A stretch of DNA of 64,000 nucleotides from RCC1774 sp050330855 (lineage in GTDB: Bacteria > Cyanobacteriota > Cyanobacteriia > Thermosynechococcales > Thermosynechococcaceae): positions 67,006 through 131,005 of the forward strand of contig JBHJNL010000039.1 in NCBI GenBank assembly GCA_050330855.1, given 5' to 3'. The notes below the pieces were generated by a model. That model saw only the letters and a program-made list of their open reading frames with translations. It ran no database searches and was not told the origin of the DNA. Shown here one piece after another: positions 18,042-28,500 of this stretch. Position numbers and translations under genes: made by a program. The number at the start of each line of letters is the position of its first letter. The stretch's first letter is position 1.

Positions 18042-20330
18042 ATGAACCAGGCCACTCTCCCCGCTGACCTCCAACTTCCTGACTGGTTGCAAACCTGTAT
18101 CATCAGCGGCGGGGATGTGTCTGATGACGCGGCCCCAGCCGATGCTCAGCTCATTTGCCATGCCTTTCAATTTGGCTACCAGCTTCATGAAGGCCAAAAG
18201 CGAGCCTCTGGCGAACCCTATATTGCTCACCCCGTAGCCGTTGCAGGCCTCCTCAGAGAATTAGGGGGTAGTGGCGCTATGATTGCGGCGGGTTTTTTAC
18301 ATGATGTTGTTGAAGATACCGATGTTACGCTAGAGCAGCTTGAAGAAGAGTTTGGCTTTGAGGTTCGCCACCTGGTAGAGGGTGTAACCAAAATTTCAAA
18401 GTTTAATTTCTCGACCAAAACAGAGCGAGAAGCCGAGAACTTCCGGCGCATGTTTTTGGCGATGGCCCAAGATATTCGCGTTATTGTGGTGAAGCTAGCC
18501 GATCGCCTCCACAATATGCGAACGCTAGAGCATCTAGCACCAGAGAAACAGCGTCGCATTGCCCAAGAAACTAGAGATGTGTTTGCTCCCCTAGCGAATC
18601 GCCTGGGGATTTGGCGTTTTAAATGGGAACTTGAAGATTTAGCCTTCAAATATCTTGAATCTGAGGATTATCGCCAGATGCAGGCGCTCATCGCTGAGAA
18701 ACGCGCAGATCGAGAAGCCCAAATTGAAGAAGCGATCGCAACCCTTCAACATCGTCTAAACGCCCTCAATCTGGGTCACCTTGAAATTTCAGGTCGCCCC
18801 AAGCATTTGTTCAGCATTCATCAGAAAATGGCCCGCCAGCAAAAAGAATTCCATGAAATCTTTGACGTAGCAGCGGTGCGCGTCATTGTGAAATCCCACG
18901 ACGAATGCTATCGAGCCCTTGCCGTGGTTCATGACTGCTTTCGACCTATCCCTGGACGATTTAAAGACTATATTGGCCTGCCCAAGCCCAACCGATATCA
19001 ATCCCTCCACACCGTTGTCATTGGTCTGGGGGGGCGTCCCCTAGAGGTTCAAATTCGCACCCAAGAGATGCACAACATTGCTGAACTAGGCATTGCCGCC
19101 CACTGGAAATATAAAGAATCCGGTGGGTCACGGGGGGGGCAGTGGAGTGCAACCGACGAAAAATTCACTTGGCTCCGGCAGCTTCTGGAATGGCAAAGTG
19201 ACCTCAAGGATGCTCAAGAATTTCTAGATACGGTCAAAGAAGATCTGTTCGATAGCGAAGTTTATGTGTTCACCCCCAAGGGCGACTTGGTGTCCCTGGG
19301 ACAGGGCGCAACCCCCGTTGACTTTGCCTATCATATTCATACCGAAGTCGGGAATCATTGTTGCGGGGCGCGGGTCAATGGCCGGATGGTCACCCTTGAT
19401 ACAGCATTGAGCAACGGCGATATTGTGGAGGTGATGACCCAAAATAGCGCTCACCCCAGTCTGGACTGGCTCAACTTTGCCGCCTCCACGTCAGCCCGGA
19501 ATCGAATTCGACAATGGTATAAGCGATCGCATCGCGACGAAAACATTGACCGAGGTCGTGCCATGCTTGAAAAAGAGTTGGGCAAAAAAGGATTTGATGC
19601 TCTGCTCAAATCAGAACCCATGCAGGCGGTGGCACAGCGCTGTAACTATTCCACACCAGATGATTTATTGGCAGGTCTGGGGTATGGCGAGGTCACCCTC
19701 AACCTCGTGGTGAACCGGATTCGAGAAACCAATCGGGAGCAGCAGGCCAGCAACGGCCACGATCTTGCCGCAGAGGCAAAAGACATCAACTTAAGTGCTA
19801 ACGCGGCAGCTCAACGCAGCTCTAGCTCTACAGAGAAAAATAGCAAGTCCCCCATCGCTGGGGTAGAAGGCTTGGTCTATCACATGGCGGGCTGTTGTCA
19901 CCCCATCCCAGGAGAATCTATTATTGGTGTGATTACCCTGAGTAACCGAGGCATCTCGATCCACCGGCAGGGCTGCTCAAACGTCGAAAATATTCCAGGA
20001 GATCGCGTCATTCCCGTCAGTTGGAATTCGCCTAATTCAGAGAGTAAGCGTCAACCCACCTATCCAATCGAGCTGCAGATTGAGGTGATTGATCGCGTCG
20101 GTGTTCTCAAAGATATTTTGACTCGGCTCACCGATAGCAAAGTTAATGTTCATAAAGCCCAAGTCAAAACTTTTCCAGGGCAAACCGCACTGATCACCCT
20201 GGGGTTAGACATTGAACACTGTAGCCAACTTGAGCAAATCTGCGCCCGCATTCGCCAGATGACCGATATCTTGAAGCTACGCCGAGTCAGTCAGCTTGAC
20301 AACTGCCAACTTCAAGAATCTGACGAATAG
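18042..20330 (+). CDS. Bifunctional (p)ppGpp synthetase/hydrolase, RelA/SpoT
   Basis: 762 aa long RSH protein, which makes and breaks down the alarmone (p)ppGpp. Domains in order: HD hydrolase (~50-200; HDVVEDTD at 87-94 keeps the metal-binding His-Asp, so hydrolysis should be active), RelA/SpoT synthetase (~240-360; FKDYIGLPKPNRYQSLHT), TGS (~405-465; VFTPKGDLVSLGQGATPVDFA), a zinc-finger-like region (GCCHPIPG) and a C-terminal ACT domain (~685-755). Cyanobacteria commonly have a single such enzyme. It ends 143 bp before the VWA-PP2C-kinase module on the same strand. Confidence 0.95.
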   Translation: MNQATLPADLQLPDWLQTCIISGGDVSDDAAPADAQLICHAFQFGYQLHEGQKRASGEPYIAHPVAVAGLLRELGGSGAMIAAGFLHDVVEDTDVTLEQLEEEFGFEVRHLVEGVTKISKFNFSTKTEREAENFRRMFLAMAQDIRVIVVKLADRLHNMRTLEHLAPEKQRRIAQETRDVFAPLANRLGIWRFKWELEDLAFKYLESEDYRQMQALIAEKRADREAQIEEAIATLQHRLNALNLGHLEISGRPKHLFSIHQKMARQQKEFHEIFDVAAVRVIVKSHDECYRALAVVHDCFRPIPGRFKDYIGLPKPNRYQSLHTVVIGLGGRPLEVQIRTQEMHNIAELGIAAHWKYKESGGSRGGQWSATDEKFTWLRQLLEWQSDLKDAQEFLDTVKEDLFDSEVYVFTPKGDLVSLGQGATPVDFAYHIHTEVGNHCCGARVNGRMVTLDTALSNGDIVEVMTQNSAHPSLDWLNFAASTSARNRIRQWYKRSHRDENIDRGRAMLEKELGKKGFDALLKSEPMQAVAQRCNYSTPDDLLAGLGYGEVTLNLVVNRIRETNREQQASNGHDLAAEAKDINLSANAAAQRSSSSTEKNSKSPIAGVEGLVYHMAGCCHPIPGESIIGVITLSNRGISIHRQGCSNVENIPGDRVIPVSWNSPNSESKRQPTYPIELQIEVIDRVGVLKDILTRLTDSKVNVHKAQVKTFPGQTALITLGLDIEHCSQLEQICARIRQMTDILKLRRVSQLDNCQLQESDE

Positions 20331-20473
20331 GGGCACAATCAAAGAGTGGGGGTACAAGTCAACAGGGGTAATCACGATCTCACTGCGCGTTACCTCAAAA
20401 AGGCAATGTAGAATAGCTGATAAGAGACTCAGTCAGACGTTGCTGCGGGTTTTGCTGTCATATTGAGAAGAGA

Positions 20474-21136
20474 ATGCTAGGACAACCAGAATTTGTCGAA
20501 AATCCTGAAAATCGCTGCCCCGTCATTTTATTGGTAGACACCTCTGGCTCGATGCAAGGTGCGCCCATGGCAGCTCTCAATGCAGGGCTAATCGACTTTA
20601 AAGACGCCATTCTTCAGGATGAGCAAGCCGCACTGAGGGTTGATGTTGCCATTGTCAGCTTTGGCCCTGTCGAGCTAGTCCAAGATTTTGTCACCATCGA
20701 TAACTTTAGTCCGCCCACCCTCACGGCTCAGGGGCTAACGCCCATGGGTGAGGCGCTCAGCTATGGCCTCGATTTACTCGAAAGCCGTAAGCAAACCTAT
20801 CGCAATAATGGGATTCAGTATTACCGGCCTTGGGTCTTTTTGATCACCGATGGCGCACCCAACCCCACCTCGCCTTGGCCCCAAGCAGCTCAACGACTCC
20901 GTGATGCTGAATCCCAGCGGAAGCTGTCATTTTTTGCAGTGGGGGTGCAGGGAGCTGATATGAATACCTTGAGTCAGATTGCCCCTGCCGAACGTCCACC
21001 GCTGATGTTGAACGGCCTCGATTTTCGCTCAATGTTTTTGTGGCTCAGTGATTCAATGGTGCGGGTCTCTAGTAGCACGGTGGGCAGCGATATGGTGGCT
21101 CTACCGCCGGTGGGCTGGGGACAAATTGCGACATAG
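20474..21136 (+). CDS. VWA-domain protein, TerY-like (first gene of a TerY-P triad)
   Basis: 220 aa, essentially one von Willebrand A domain. The metal-ion-dependent adhesion site is complete: DTSGSM at residues 22-27, the Thr in GLTPMGEAL, and Asp in LITDGAPN. This is the TerY type described in tellurite-resistance-linked stress systems, where it occurs with a PP2C phosphatase and a kinase; that is what follows here. No signal peptide. It is 73 bp from the phosphatase gene and likely co-transcribed. Confidence 0.85.
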   Translation: MLGQPEFVENPENRCPVILLVDTSGSMQGAPMAALNAGLIDFKDAILQDEQAALRVDVAIVSFGPVELVQDFVTIDNFSPPTLTAQGLTPMGEALSYGLDLLESRKQTYRNNGIQYYRPWVFLITDGAPNPTSPWPQAAQRLRDAESQRKLSFFAVGVQGADMNTLSQIAPAERPPLMLNGLDFRSMFLWLSDSMVRVSSSTVGSDMVALPPVGWGQIAT

Positions 21137-21209
21137 GGGGCTATGCATTGTCCCGGACGAACGACATGGATAGCCAAACATTATTCAACTCAGCCGCAAA
21201 GGAGCTGCC

Positions 21210-21983
21210 GTGGTCTGGAGAGCGACTGTTCATTCTGCCATAGGAACCCGTCACGTCCAAAGGGGATTGCCTTGCCAAGACTTTGGATCCTATCTGATTC
21301 GAGATTCAAGCATTATTGGTGCGGTTGCCGATGGGGCCGGTAGCGCCCAACATTCTGACATTGGTGCCCAATTGGCGGTCAAAACCGTCCTAGGAAGCCT
21401 TGAACAGTGGCTCAGTGGGCAGTTGTCTTTAGAGCCACCGGTCACGGAAGCACAAATGCAACCTGTGTTTGCAGAAGCGCTTCAAGCTGCGATCGCAATT
21501 CTGCAGCAAGAGGCCGAAGCTGGTGGCTACGAGCTGCGAGAGTTAGGATGTACATTATTGACGTTTATTGCGACCCCTAACTGGATTGCAGCGATGCAGA
21601 TCGGAGACGGTTTTATTGTGGTCAAAGCGGCAGAGACAGAACCCTACCAGCTTTTATTCGAGCCTGAGAAGGGGGAATACATTAATGAGACCCTGTTCAT
21701 CACCTCAGCACCCGCTCTAGAATCGATGCAGGTGGCCGTCAAAGTGGGTGAGCAGCCGCTGGTTTGTGCCGCCACCGATGGCCTAGAAAAAGTTGCCATC
21801 CGTTTCCAAGACTGGCAGCCCCATCCCCCCTTTTTTGCCCCTTTTCTATCCTGTCTCGAAACCCTTGATGATCCTGCCGAGCGCCAGGTCTATTTAGAAA
21901 CGTTTCTCAACTCTGATCGCCTCAATGCCAAAACAGATGACGATAAGACATTGCTGATGTGTCTGTGTGAGCAAATCCCATGA
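21210..21983 (+). CDS. PP2C-type Ser/Thr phosphatase (second gene of the triad)
   Basis: 257 aa. PP2C motifs: GLPCQDFG near residue 20, AVADGAGSA (metal-binding Asp), MQIGDGFIV, CAATDGLEKV and TDDDKTLLM. Start GTG 21210 is chosen because AAGGAG lies just upstream (21199-21204). The product is soluble. Its TGA overlaps the ATG of the kinase gene by four bases (ATGA), a strong sign that phosphatase and kinase are made together and act as an antagonist pair. Confidence 0.85.
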   Translation: MVWRATVHSAIGTRHVQRGLPCQDFGSYLIRDSSIIGAVADGAGSAQHSDIGAQLAVKTVLGSLEQWLSGQLSLEPPVTEAQMQPVFAEALQAAIAILQQEAEAGGYELRELGCTLLTFIATPNWIAAMQIGDGFIVVKAAETEPYQLLFEPEKGEYINETLFITSAPALESMQVAVKVGEQPLVCAATDGLEKVAIRFQDWQPHPPFFAPFLSCLETLDDPAERQVYLETFLNSDRLNAKTDDDKTLLMCLCEQIP

Positions 21984-24292
21984 CGGTGCTGCTGCAGATG
22001 ATTGCCGGTCAATCGATCCGATTGACGAAGCAAATTGCCAGCAGCGGTGAGGGGACCGTCTGGAAAACCAGTCGAGCAGGCTATCTCGCCAAGCTTTACC
22101 ATACCGCGACCCCCGATCGCATTGAGAAACTGCAGGTGATGGTGGCCCATCCGCCCCGTGACCCGATGGTGGGGCGCGACCATATTACCTTCGCTTGGCC
22201 CCAAGATTTACTCCAAGATGCTCAAGGGCAATGCTTAGGGTTTCTGATGCCAGAGGTAGACGAGAGCGTTAAGCTTTCTACTATTTATAATGCCAAGCTG
22301 CGGAGCCGGAGCGCGCCAAGATTTAACTGGTATTACCTGCACACAACGGCGCTTAATATTGCCTTAGCAATGCAGTCCCTCCACCAAGAAGGCTATGTGG
22401 TGGGGGATGTCAAGCCTCAAAATATTTTGGTTAATAGCCAAGCGTTGGTTTCAGTGATTGACACCGATTCTTTTCAAGTCCGCGATCCCTATACGCGCAC
22501 GATCTATCGATGTCTGGTGGGTTCGGAAGGTTTTACCCCCGCAGAGCTACTGGGCCAGGATTTAGCCGATCTCGATCAAACGGAGATTCATGATCGATTC
22601 CGGTTGGCTGCCATTATTTATCTATTGCTGTTTGGGGATCAGCCTTTCAAAGGCCGCTGGATTGGCACGGGCGACTCGCCCCAACCGTCGGAGTTAATCA
22701 AGGCGGGACATTGGCCCTTTGGCAAGGGTAGCTTAATTCAGCCCGGTCCCCATACGATTCCGCTGTCGATTATTCACCCTGAATTGCAGTCCTGCTTTCA
22801 GCGTTGTTTCTCGAAGGGGCATCGTCAGCCTCAAGAACGGCCATCGGCTGGGGATTGGGTCAAGGCTCTCAAGTTGGCGCGGGCTGAACTGGCTACCTGC
22901 CATTTAGAGGTAAATCATATCTATAGTCGTAGCTATGGACGCTGCTATTGGTGCGATCGCAAAACTAAATTAAACATCGATATTTTCAGTCCATTACCAC
23001 AACCGAAACGCAAACCAACCGGCAAGCCGAAGCCGTCCCTGCGTCCCCCAGTCACAACGTTGCCAAGACAGCAAATCTGGCGACACCCAGGAAAGCAGCC
23101 GGTGCGTCGCACCCTGCTGGAGCGATGGGCACCCTCTAAAACAACCCTTGGGGGGCTGCTTTGTCTATCGAGCTTGGCTGGTTTGGCGCTGCTGGTCTTC
23201 CCAGATCTTCGTCCCGTACCTCAAGCGTTAGAACGCTCACTCGATCAAAAACTGACCCTTGCCTTTCAACGACTAGCCAGCACCTTTAGTGACTCGAATG
23301 CTGATTCTAGACAGACACCGGCCGCTCTGAAAAAGCCACTCCTGAAAGGTCACGGAGATAGCATCACAACGCTAGCAATTAGCCCTAACGGCCAGCTTTT
23401 AGTCAGCGGTAGCCGCGACTTTACCCTCAAGGTTTGGGCTTTATCAACCGGACAGCTTTTGCGAACGTTCTCAGAACATTACGAGCCGATCACCTCTGTA
23501 CAGTTTGCTAATCAGGGGAAAACCCTAATTAGTCGAGGGGTTAGCGGCAAGGTTTTACTTTGGGATGTCGGGACCGGAAAAGTCTTAGATCAGCTTGAAG
23601 CTGACCCGAACGCTGAGGCTGACGAGAATCCTCAAAAAAGTAGCGTCTCTACATCAACCTTAAATACAGGGGGCACCCTCTTAGCCAGCCATACCTGGGA
23701 TGGCAATATCATGCTTAGAGACCTGCGAACCAACGAGGTTCGGCAGATTGATGTCGAGTCAGTGTCGGCTCAACAGGCCATTGCGATCACGCCTGATGCC
23801 CAGACCTTAGTGAGCAGTACCATCGATGGGCAAATTAAACTGTGGGATATTCCCACCGGCAAATTTGAGCGGAGCTTTCCTAAATTTGATGACTGGGATG
23901 CCATTAAGGCGATGCAGTTGACGAGCAGCCTGAGCGTTAGCAATGACGGGACTCGGCTCGCGAGTGGAGGGTGGGGGGGGGATATTCATCTGTGGAATAT
24001 GCAAACCGGCCAGTTGATGAAAGTTCTAACCGGGCATTATCAAACCATTTCAGCGTTGGCTTTTAGTGCAGATAACAAATTCTTAGCCAGCGGAGGCGGG
24101 GATCGCATCATCAAAGTTTGGCGTACCCAAGATGGTCAACTTCTGCATACTCTCGAAGGGCACCAAGGAGATATCTCTGCATTGAGCATGAGTCCCGATG
24201 GTCAATTTCTGATTAGCGGCAGCAATGATCACACCATCAGAATCTGGCAGCTCGCCACCGGACAACTGCTGCGCATATTGGGTAAGACCTAG
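21980..24292 (+). CDS. Transmembrane Ser/Thr kinase fused to WD40 propeller (third gene of the triad)
   Basis: 770 aa. Kinase domain ~10-300: glycine loop SSGEGTVW (21-28), ATP lysine K38, catalytic loop GDVKPQNILV with D143 and N148, and the metal-binding DTDSF at 161-165 in place of DFG. Next comes a short C..H...H...CYWC segment (~310-335) like the zinc-ribbon tail of triad kinases. A Pro/Lys-rich linker leads to one membrane helix (~389-410), and from ~445 to the end come about seven WD40 repeats (for example LAISPNGQLLVSGSRD, IRIWQLATGQLL). With a cytoplasmic kinase the propeller would be outside the cytoplasm, giving a receptor-like layout. The stimulus is unknown. Confidence 0.85.
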   Translation: MTVLLQMIAGQSIRLTKQIASSGEGTVWKTSRAGYLAKLYHTATPDRIEKLQVMVAHPPRDPMVGRDHITFAWPQDLLQDAQGQCLGFLMPEVDESVKLSTIYNAKLRSRSAPRFNWYYLHTTALNIALAMQSLHQEGYVVGDVKPQNILVNSQALVSVIDTDSFQVRDPYTRTIYRCLVGSEGFTPAELLGQDLADLDQTEIHDRFRLAAIIYLLLFGDQPFKGRWIGTGDSPQPSELIKAGHWPFGKGSLIQPGPHTIPLSIIHPELQSCFQRCFSKGHRQPQERPSAGDWVKALKLARAELATCHLEVNHIYSRSYGRCYWCDRKTKLNIDIFSPLPQPKRKPTGKPKPSLRPPVTTLPRQQIWRHPGKQPVRRTLLERWAPSKTTLGGLLCLSSLAGLALLVFPDLRPVPQALERSLDQKLTLAFQRLASTFSDSNADSRQTPAALKKPLLKGHGDSITTLAISPNGQLLVSGSRDFTLKVWALSTGQLLRTFSEHYEPITSVQFANQGKTLISRGVSGKVLLWDVGTGKVLDQLEADPNAEADENPQKSSVSTSTLNTGGTLLASHTWDGNIMLRDLRTNEVRQIDVESVSAQQAIAITPDAQTLVSSTIDGQIKLWDIPTGKFERSFPKFDDWDAIKAMQLTSSLSVSNDGTRLASGGWGGDIHLWNMQTGQLMKVLTGHYQTISALAFSADNKFLASGGGDRIIKVWRTQDGQLLHTLEGHQGDISALSMSPDGQFLISGSNDHTIRIWQLATGQLLRILGKT

Positions 24293-24357
24293 AAGAGATT
24301 GATCCTAGACAATGCCATTGCGATCGCAAAACCTATTCTTTGTTTTGACTTCTACCC

Positions 24358-25389
24358 ATGTCTGCATCATCCTCTCCATCTGCCCTCTATCGCATCCTTG
24401 ACGCCAACCTTGATCGCGCCAGAGAAGGGATTCGCGTCATCGAAGAATGGTGCCGTTTTGGACTCGAAAATCAGGAGCTTGCCAACCTGTGCAAGCATCT
24501 GCGCCATGAGCTGGCCCAGCTTCACCAGCCTCTCTTTCGACAATCCCGTGACACGCCTAACGATCTAGGCACTCAGCTCACCCATACTCAAGAGCAGTCT
24601 CGAACGAGCATTGACCACATCATTGTGGCTAACCTAGCGCGAGTGCAGGAGTCCTTAAGGGTACTCGAAGAATATAGTAAGCTGCACGACCCTGCGATGG
24701 CAGCAGCCTGTAAGCAGATTCGATATCAAGTCTATACGCTCGAAAGTCGTCTCAACGAGACTCCGTCCAGCCAGCGACCTTTACCGGCCCTGTATCTGGT
24801 CACCTCACCCAGTAAATCGCTGATCCCAACTGTGGAAGCAGCCCTGAAGGGTGGTTTGAGGCTGGTACAGCACCGTGATAAGACATCTCCTGATCACCAG
24901 CGTTTAGAAACGGCTCGGCAACTTTGTCAACTTTGCCACCAACATAACGCCATATTTATCGTCAATGACCGGGTAGACATTGCCCTTGCCGTCCATGCCG
25001 ATGGGGTTCACCTAGGCCAACAGGATATTCCGATGGATTTAGCCCGCCACATTTTGGGGCCTGGCAAACTGGTAGGGCGCTCCACCACCAACCCCGATGA
25101 GATGGAGCGAGCCATCGCCGAGAACGCTGATTATATCGGGGTGGGGCCGGTGTTTGCGACTCCGACAAAGGCCGATAAAGCCCCCGTGGGTTTTGACTAC
25201 GTTAAATATGCAGCTCACCATGCGCCCATGCCCTGGTACGCCATCGGCGGTATTGATGAACAAAATATCGGGGACGTGATCCATGCCGGAGCCAAGGGCA
25301 CTGCCGTTGTACGGGCCATTATGCAAGCATCAGACCCGACTCAAGCAACCCAGGCGCTGCTGCGGCACTTTGCTTCTTTGACCCTATAA
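24358..25389 (+). CDS. thiE: ThiD2-ThiE fusion, thiamine phosphate synthase
   Basis: 343 aa. The C-terminal ~210 residues are thiamine phosphate synthase, which joins HMP-PP and the thiazole phosphate: LRLVQHRDK, FIVNDRVDIALAVHADGVHLGQ, GRSTTNPDE, YIGVGPVFATPTK and YAIGGIDEQN. The N-terminal ~130 residues (RILDANLDRAREGIRVIEE) match the ThiD2 domain reported as an HMP-phosphate kinase, so the protein may carry out two successive steps. The fusion is usual in cyanobacteria. It lies 65 bp after the kinase gene on the same strand but has its own role. Confidence 0.9.
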   Translation: MSASSSPSALYRILDANLDRAREGIRVIEEWCRFGLENQELANLCKHLRHELAQLHQPLFRQSRDTPNDLGTQLTHTQEQSRTSIDHIIVANLARVQESLRVLEEYSKLHDPAMAAACKQIRYQVYTLESRLNETPSSQRPLPALYLVTSPSKSLIPTVEAALKGGLRLVQHRDKTSPDHQRLETARQLCQLCHQHNAIFIVNDRVDIALAVHADGVHLGQQDIPMDLARHILGPGKLVGRSTTNPDEMERAIAENADYIGVGPVFATPTKADKAPVGFDYVKYAAHHAPMPWYAIGGIDEQNIGDVIHAGAKGTAVVRAIMQASDPTQATQALLRHFASLTL

Positions 25390-25402
25390 AGGATGAACCG
25401 CG

Positions 25403-25442
25403 AAAAAACAGCCTCGGACATCATCAGAAGGTGTTCGAGGCT
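25403..25442 (-). terminator. Intrinsic terminator of the rpoB-rpoC1-rpoC2 operon
   Basis: On the minus strand AGCCTCGAACAC and TGTCCGAGGCT pair in a stem of about 11-12 bp (two G-U), followed directly by GTTTTTT. It lies about 100 bp after the rpoC2 stop. On the plus strand no T-run follows, so it does not serve thiE. Confidence 0.8.
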
Positions 25443-25538
25443 AGAAAATATAGCAATACCTGGCTGAGTTAGGACAACCTTTCTTGCGCTGGAATTGTTT
25501 TCAGCTCTATTGGTGTGTGTACCGCCATAACAGCAGAT

Positions 25539-28500
25539 TTAATCGTCTGACTTTTCCGCCGCTAGTCGATCAGCAACCTGATCATCAATCAGAGCATAGT
25601 CATCCGTTAGGCTCGCGTCTACTCCTTTCTTAGAACGAGAACGGCCGCTGGTATCAGAGACTAAACCATCGCCTGGCTTCGGATAAGTGTCTGGATCTGC
25701 TAGTACCTGTCCATAACTACGTGCTGTTTGATCGTCGATCACATCTGTCTCACCGGTAAAGGCAGACCCATCATACATAGGCTCTAATTCACCACCGTCT
25801 TCGTAGGTATTGAAACCTGTACCGGCTGGAATTAGACGACCAATAATCACGTTCTCCTTCAGACCCCGGAGCCAATCAGACTTGCCTTGAATCGCAGCCT
25901 CGGTAAGCACCCGTGTTGTTTCCTGGAAACTTGCGGCTGAAATGAAGCTATCGGTATTCAGAGATGCCTTCGTGATACCCAGCAGCACTGGCGTATAGTC
26001 GGCAGGTGCGCCCCCGGTAATCGACATCGCCTCGTTGACCTGTTCAACCTGATAAAGGTCGATCAGCTCTCCCGGTAGCATGGTGGTATCGCCGCCATCG
26101 TCAATCCGAACTTTAGAAGACATCTGGCGAACCACAACTTCAATGTGCTTATCCGAAATATCAATCCCCTGGGATTGGTATACAGATTGAACACCATCCA
26201 CCAAAAAGGTTTGGACTTTTTGCAAGCTGATCAGTGCTGCCTCATAGGTGCCCTTTGATTCCTTATGGAGTTTGAAGTGAATCTCTAAAATGTCGTGGGG
26301 ATTGATGGGACCATCGGTGATCGGTTCGCCTGCTTTAACGAATTGACCATCGTTAATGAAAGGGTTCTGACCTGGACCAATGGGATAATCCGTAATGGTG
26401 CCATCGTCTTCAACGACCTTGATCTCGATGCTGTCATCGTCGTTGTAGACCACTTGGCCTGTCCCTGGACGTTGACAGAGTATACACATCTCTTTAGGCT
26501 TACGAGCCTCGAGGAGTTCTTCAATTCGAGGTAGACCCTGAATAATATCTCCCGTTTTGGTTCGTTCAAAAACAAGGAGCGCTAGGTTGTCTCCCCGCTG
26601 AACCAAATCGCTATCGTCGATTTGCAGCACGGCCCCCGGTGAGACGAGGTAAGGGCGTGCAATTCGCAATACGACCTGCTTATCTTTGATCTGCATGGCC
26701 TGACAGGAGTCAGTCGCTTCGATGCCAGGGGCAATTTCATCCCCTGCCCGGAGCAGAGCGCCTTCTTTGACGGATGGCGTTTTGCCGTCAAGATCAAGGG
26801 TGATCAGATCAGCATCCGTGATTACCAATAGGCGACGAATGGCTTCACCGTCGCCGCGAATCCCTTGGACTTCACCGCCCTGCTTCGCTTTGATCTCAGT
26901 TCGAGCAACGACCGCACCGGGCTTGATGTGCTGACCTGCTTCCACCAAGAGGCGAGTATGGGTGCTTCCTTGGGTTTGATCCGCTGCGATATCACGACGA
27001 ATCACTAGGGTTTCTAGAATAACAAGCTGCAGGCGTTCTAGCTCAGGATCTTTTGGATCCGGAATCACTTCGATGTCTGCTGCCAGTTGCGGCCCTTCGG
27101 CGTCAATATTAAGCACGAGCTGAGTCTTGAGCAGATCAACTCCATTCACTGACTTGACGCGTTCCCCATCTTTGTAGGGAAGGCGCTGCAGTGCTTGAAG
27201 TTGAATCGAACGCCCCGACTCATTGATAGACTTTTGAGACGGAATGCCGGGTTCATCAGGAACCGTAAACTCAACGACAGGCCGTAGCAGGACCGCATCT
27301 CCTTCTGGGGTCTCAACGCACTCGATATAACGAAGTTCGTCAATGGTGACCCCAGGGATGATGGTGTCACCAGGATTTGCAATGGTTTCATGCTTAGCCT
27401 TGGCGGCATCTGGGTCGTCGACGAGGTGCAGATCACCGGGCTTGATCAGAACCTCCCGCAAAATGTCATTCTTCTGGGTAATCTCAACGACGCCGCTGCT
27501 TTGACAGAAGATGTCTTTGACAACTTCTGTACCGCCTTCAATATACTGGCCGTCTTCTACCAGCAATAGCGAGATGTCTTTGTTGACTTCGTGAGCCTCT
27601 TCAGGAATCCACAGCAGGGTGCCTCCTTTCGTGACTTCAAGGCCTTGCTTAGATTTTCCGCTGCGCTTGGCGACTTCGACCCCGGCATATTTGATGATGC
27701 CGCCGGTATTGGTATGGTAGGTATCGTCAATCAGTTCGGCGACAACTTGATTATTGAGCACTTTAGAGCCGGGGGTTGCCCGCAACATAAAGCTCTGATT
27801 TTTACGGGCTTCAATAATGTACTGCTCACGGCCTTGGTGGGCATCAAGAATGACCTTAGCATGGTCTAAAACGACCGATGCTGTGATCATTTCAACCTCA
27901 CGGCCCCCTTTGCCTTCAACCTGTTCAGGCAGGCGGACAATGCCACCGTGTTCAGTCATTAGCTTGGTTTCGGCTAAGACATCTTCTGCAGAGATGCGAT
28001 CGCCATTCTTAACCGTGGGCTCAGCACTAGGCGGTAGGTTATAGACTTCACCTGAGAGTACCCAAATCAGACCACCACGAGGGGCAATTCGAGTGGTATT
28101 GCCCTGGCGATCGTGCTTCTCTTCAGGCACAAGATTAAAGAAGGTCGCCTGTCCTGCAAGGTCAGAGGTGACATCCTTAGTGGCTTTCTCTGTTGTTTTC
28201 TGGATATTTCGACCCGTGATTGCCACCTCGGCCAGCATCTTGCCTGCGGTGACAGATGCGCCATCTTGGAACAGCAGCGTAGACCCCTGCGTGATATCAA
28301 AGGTTTTTTTCTTACTCTTTCCTTCGATGGTTAGCTTGGTACTGGTTTCCGCCGTGAGCGCATCTTCTCCATGACGCGTACGGTAGGCGCGGCTCTTCAA
28401 CTGCTTGGGATACTTGATCACACCGTCAAAGGGCGCACGGATCTGGCTGGCGACCTCTGCCGTGAAGACGCCCCCAGTGTGGAAGGTCCGCATTGTAAGC

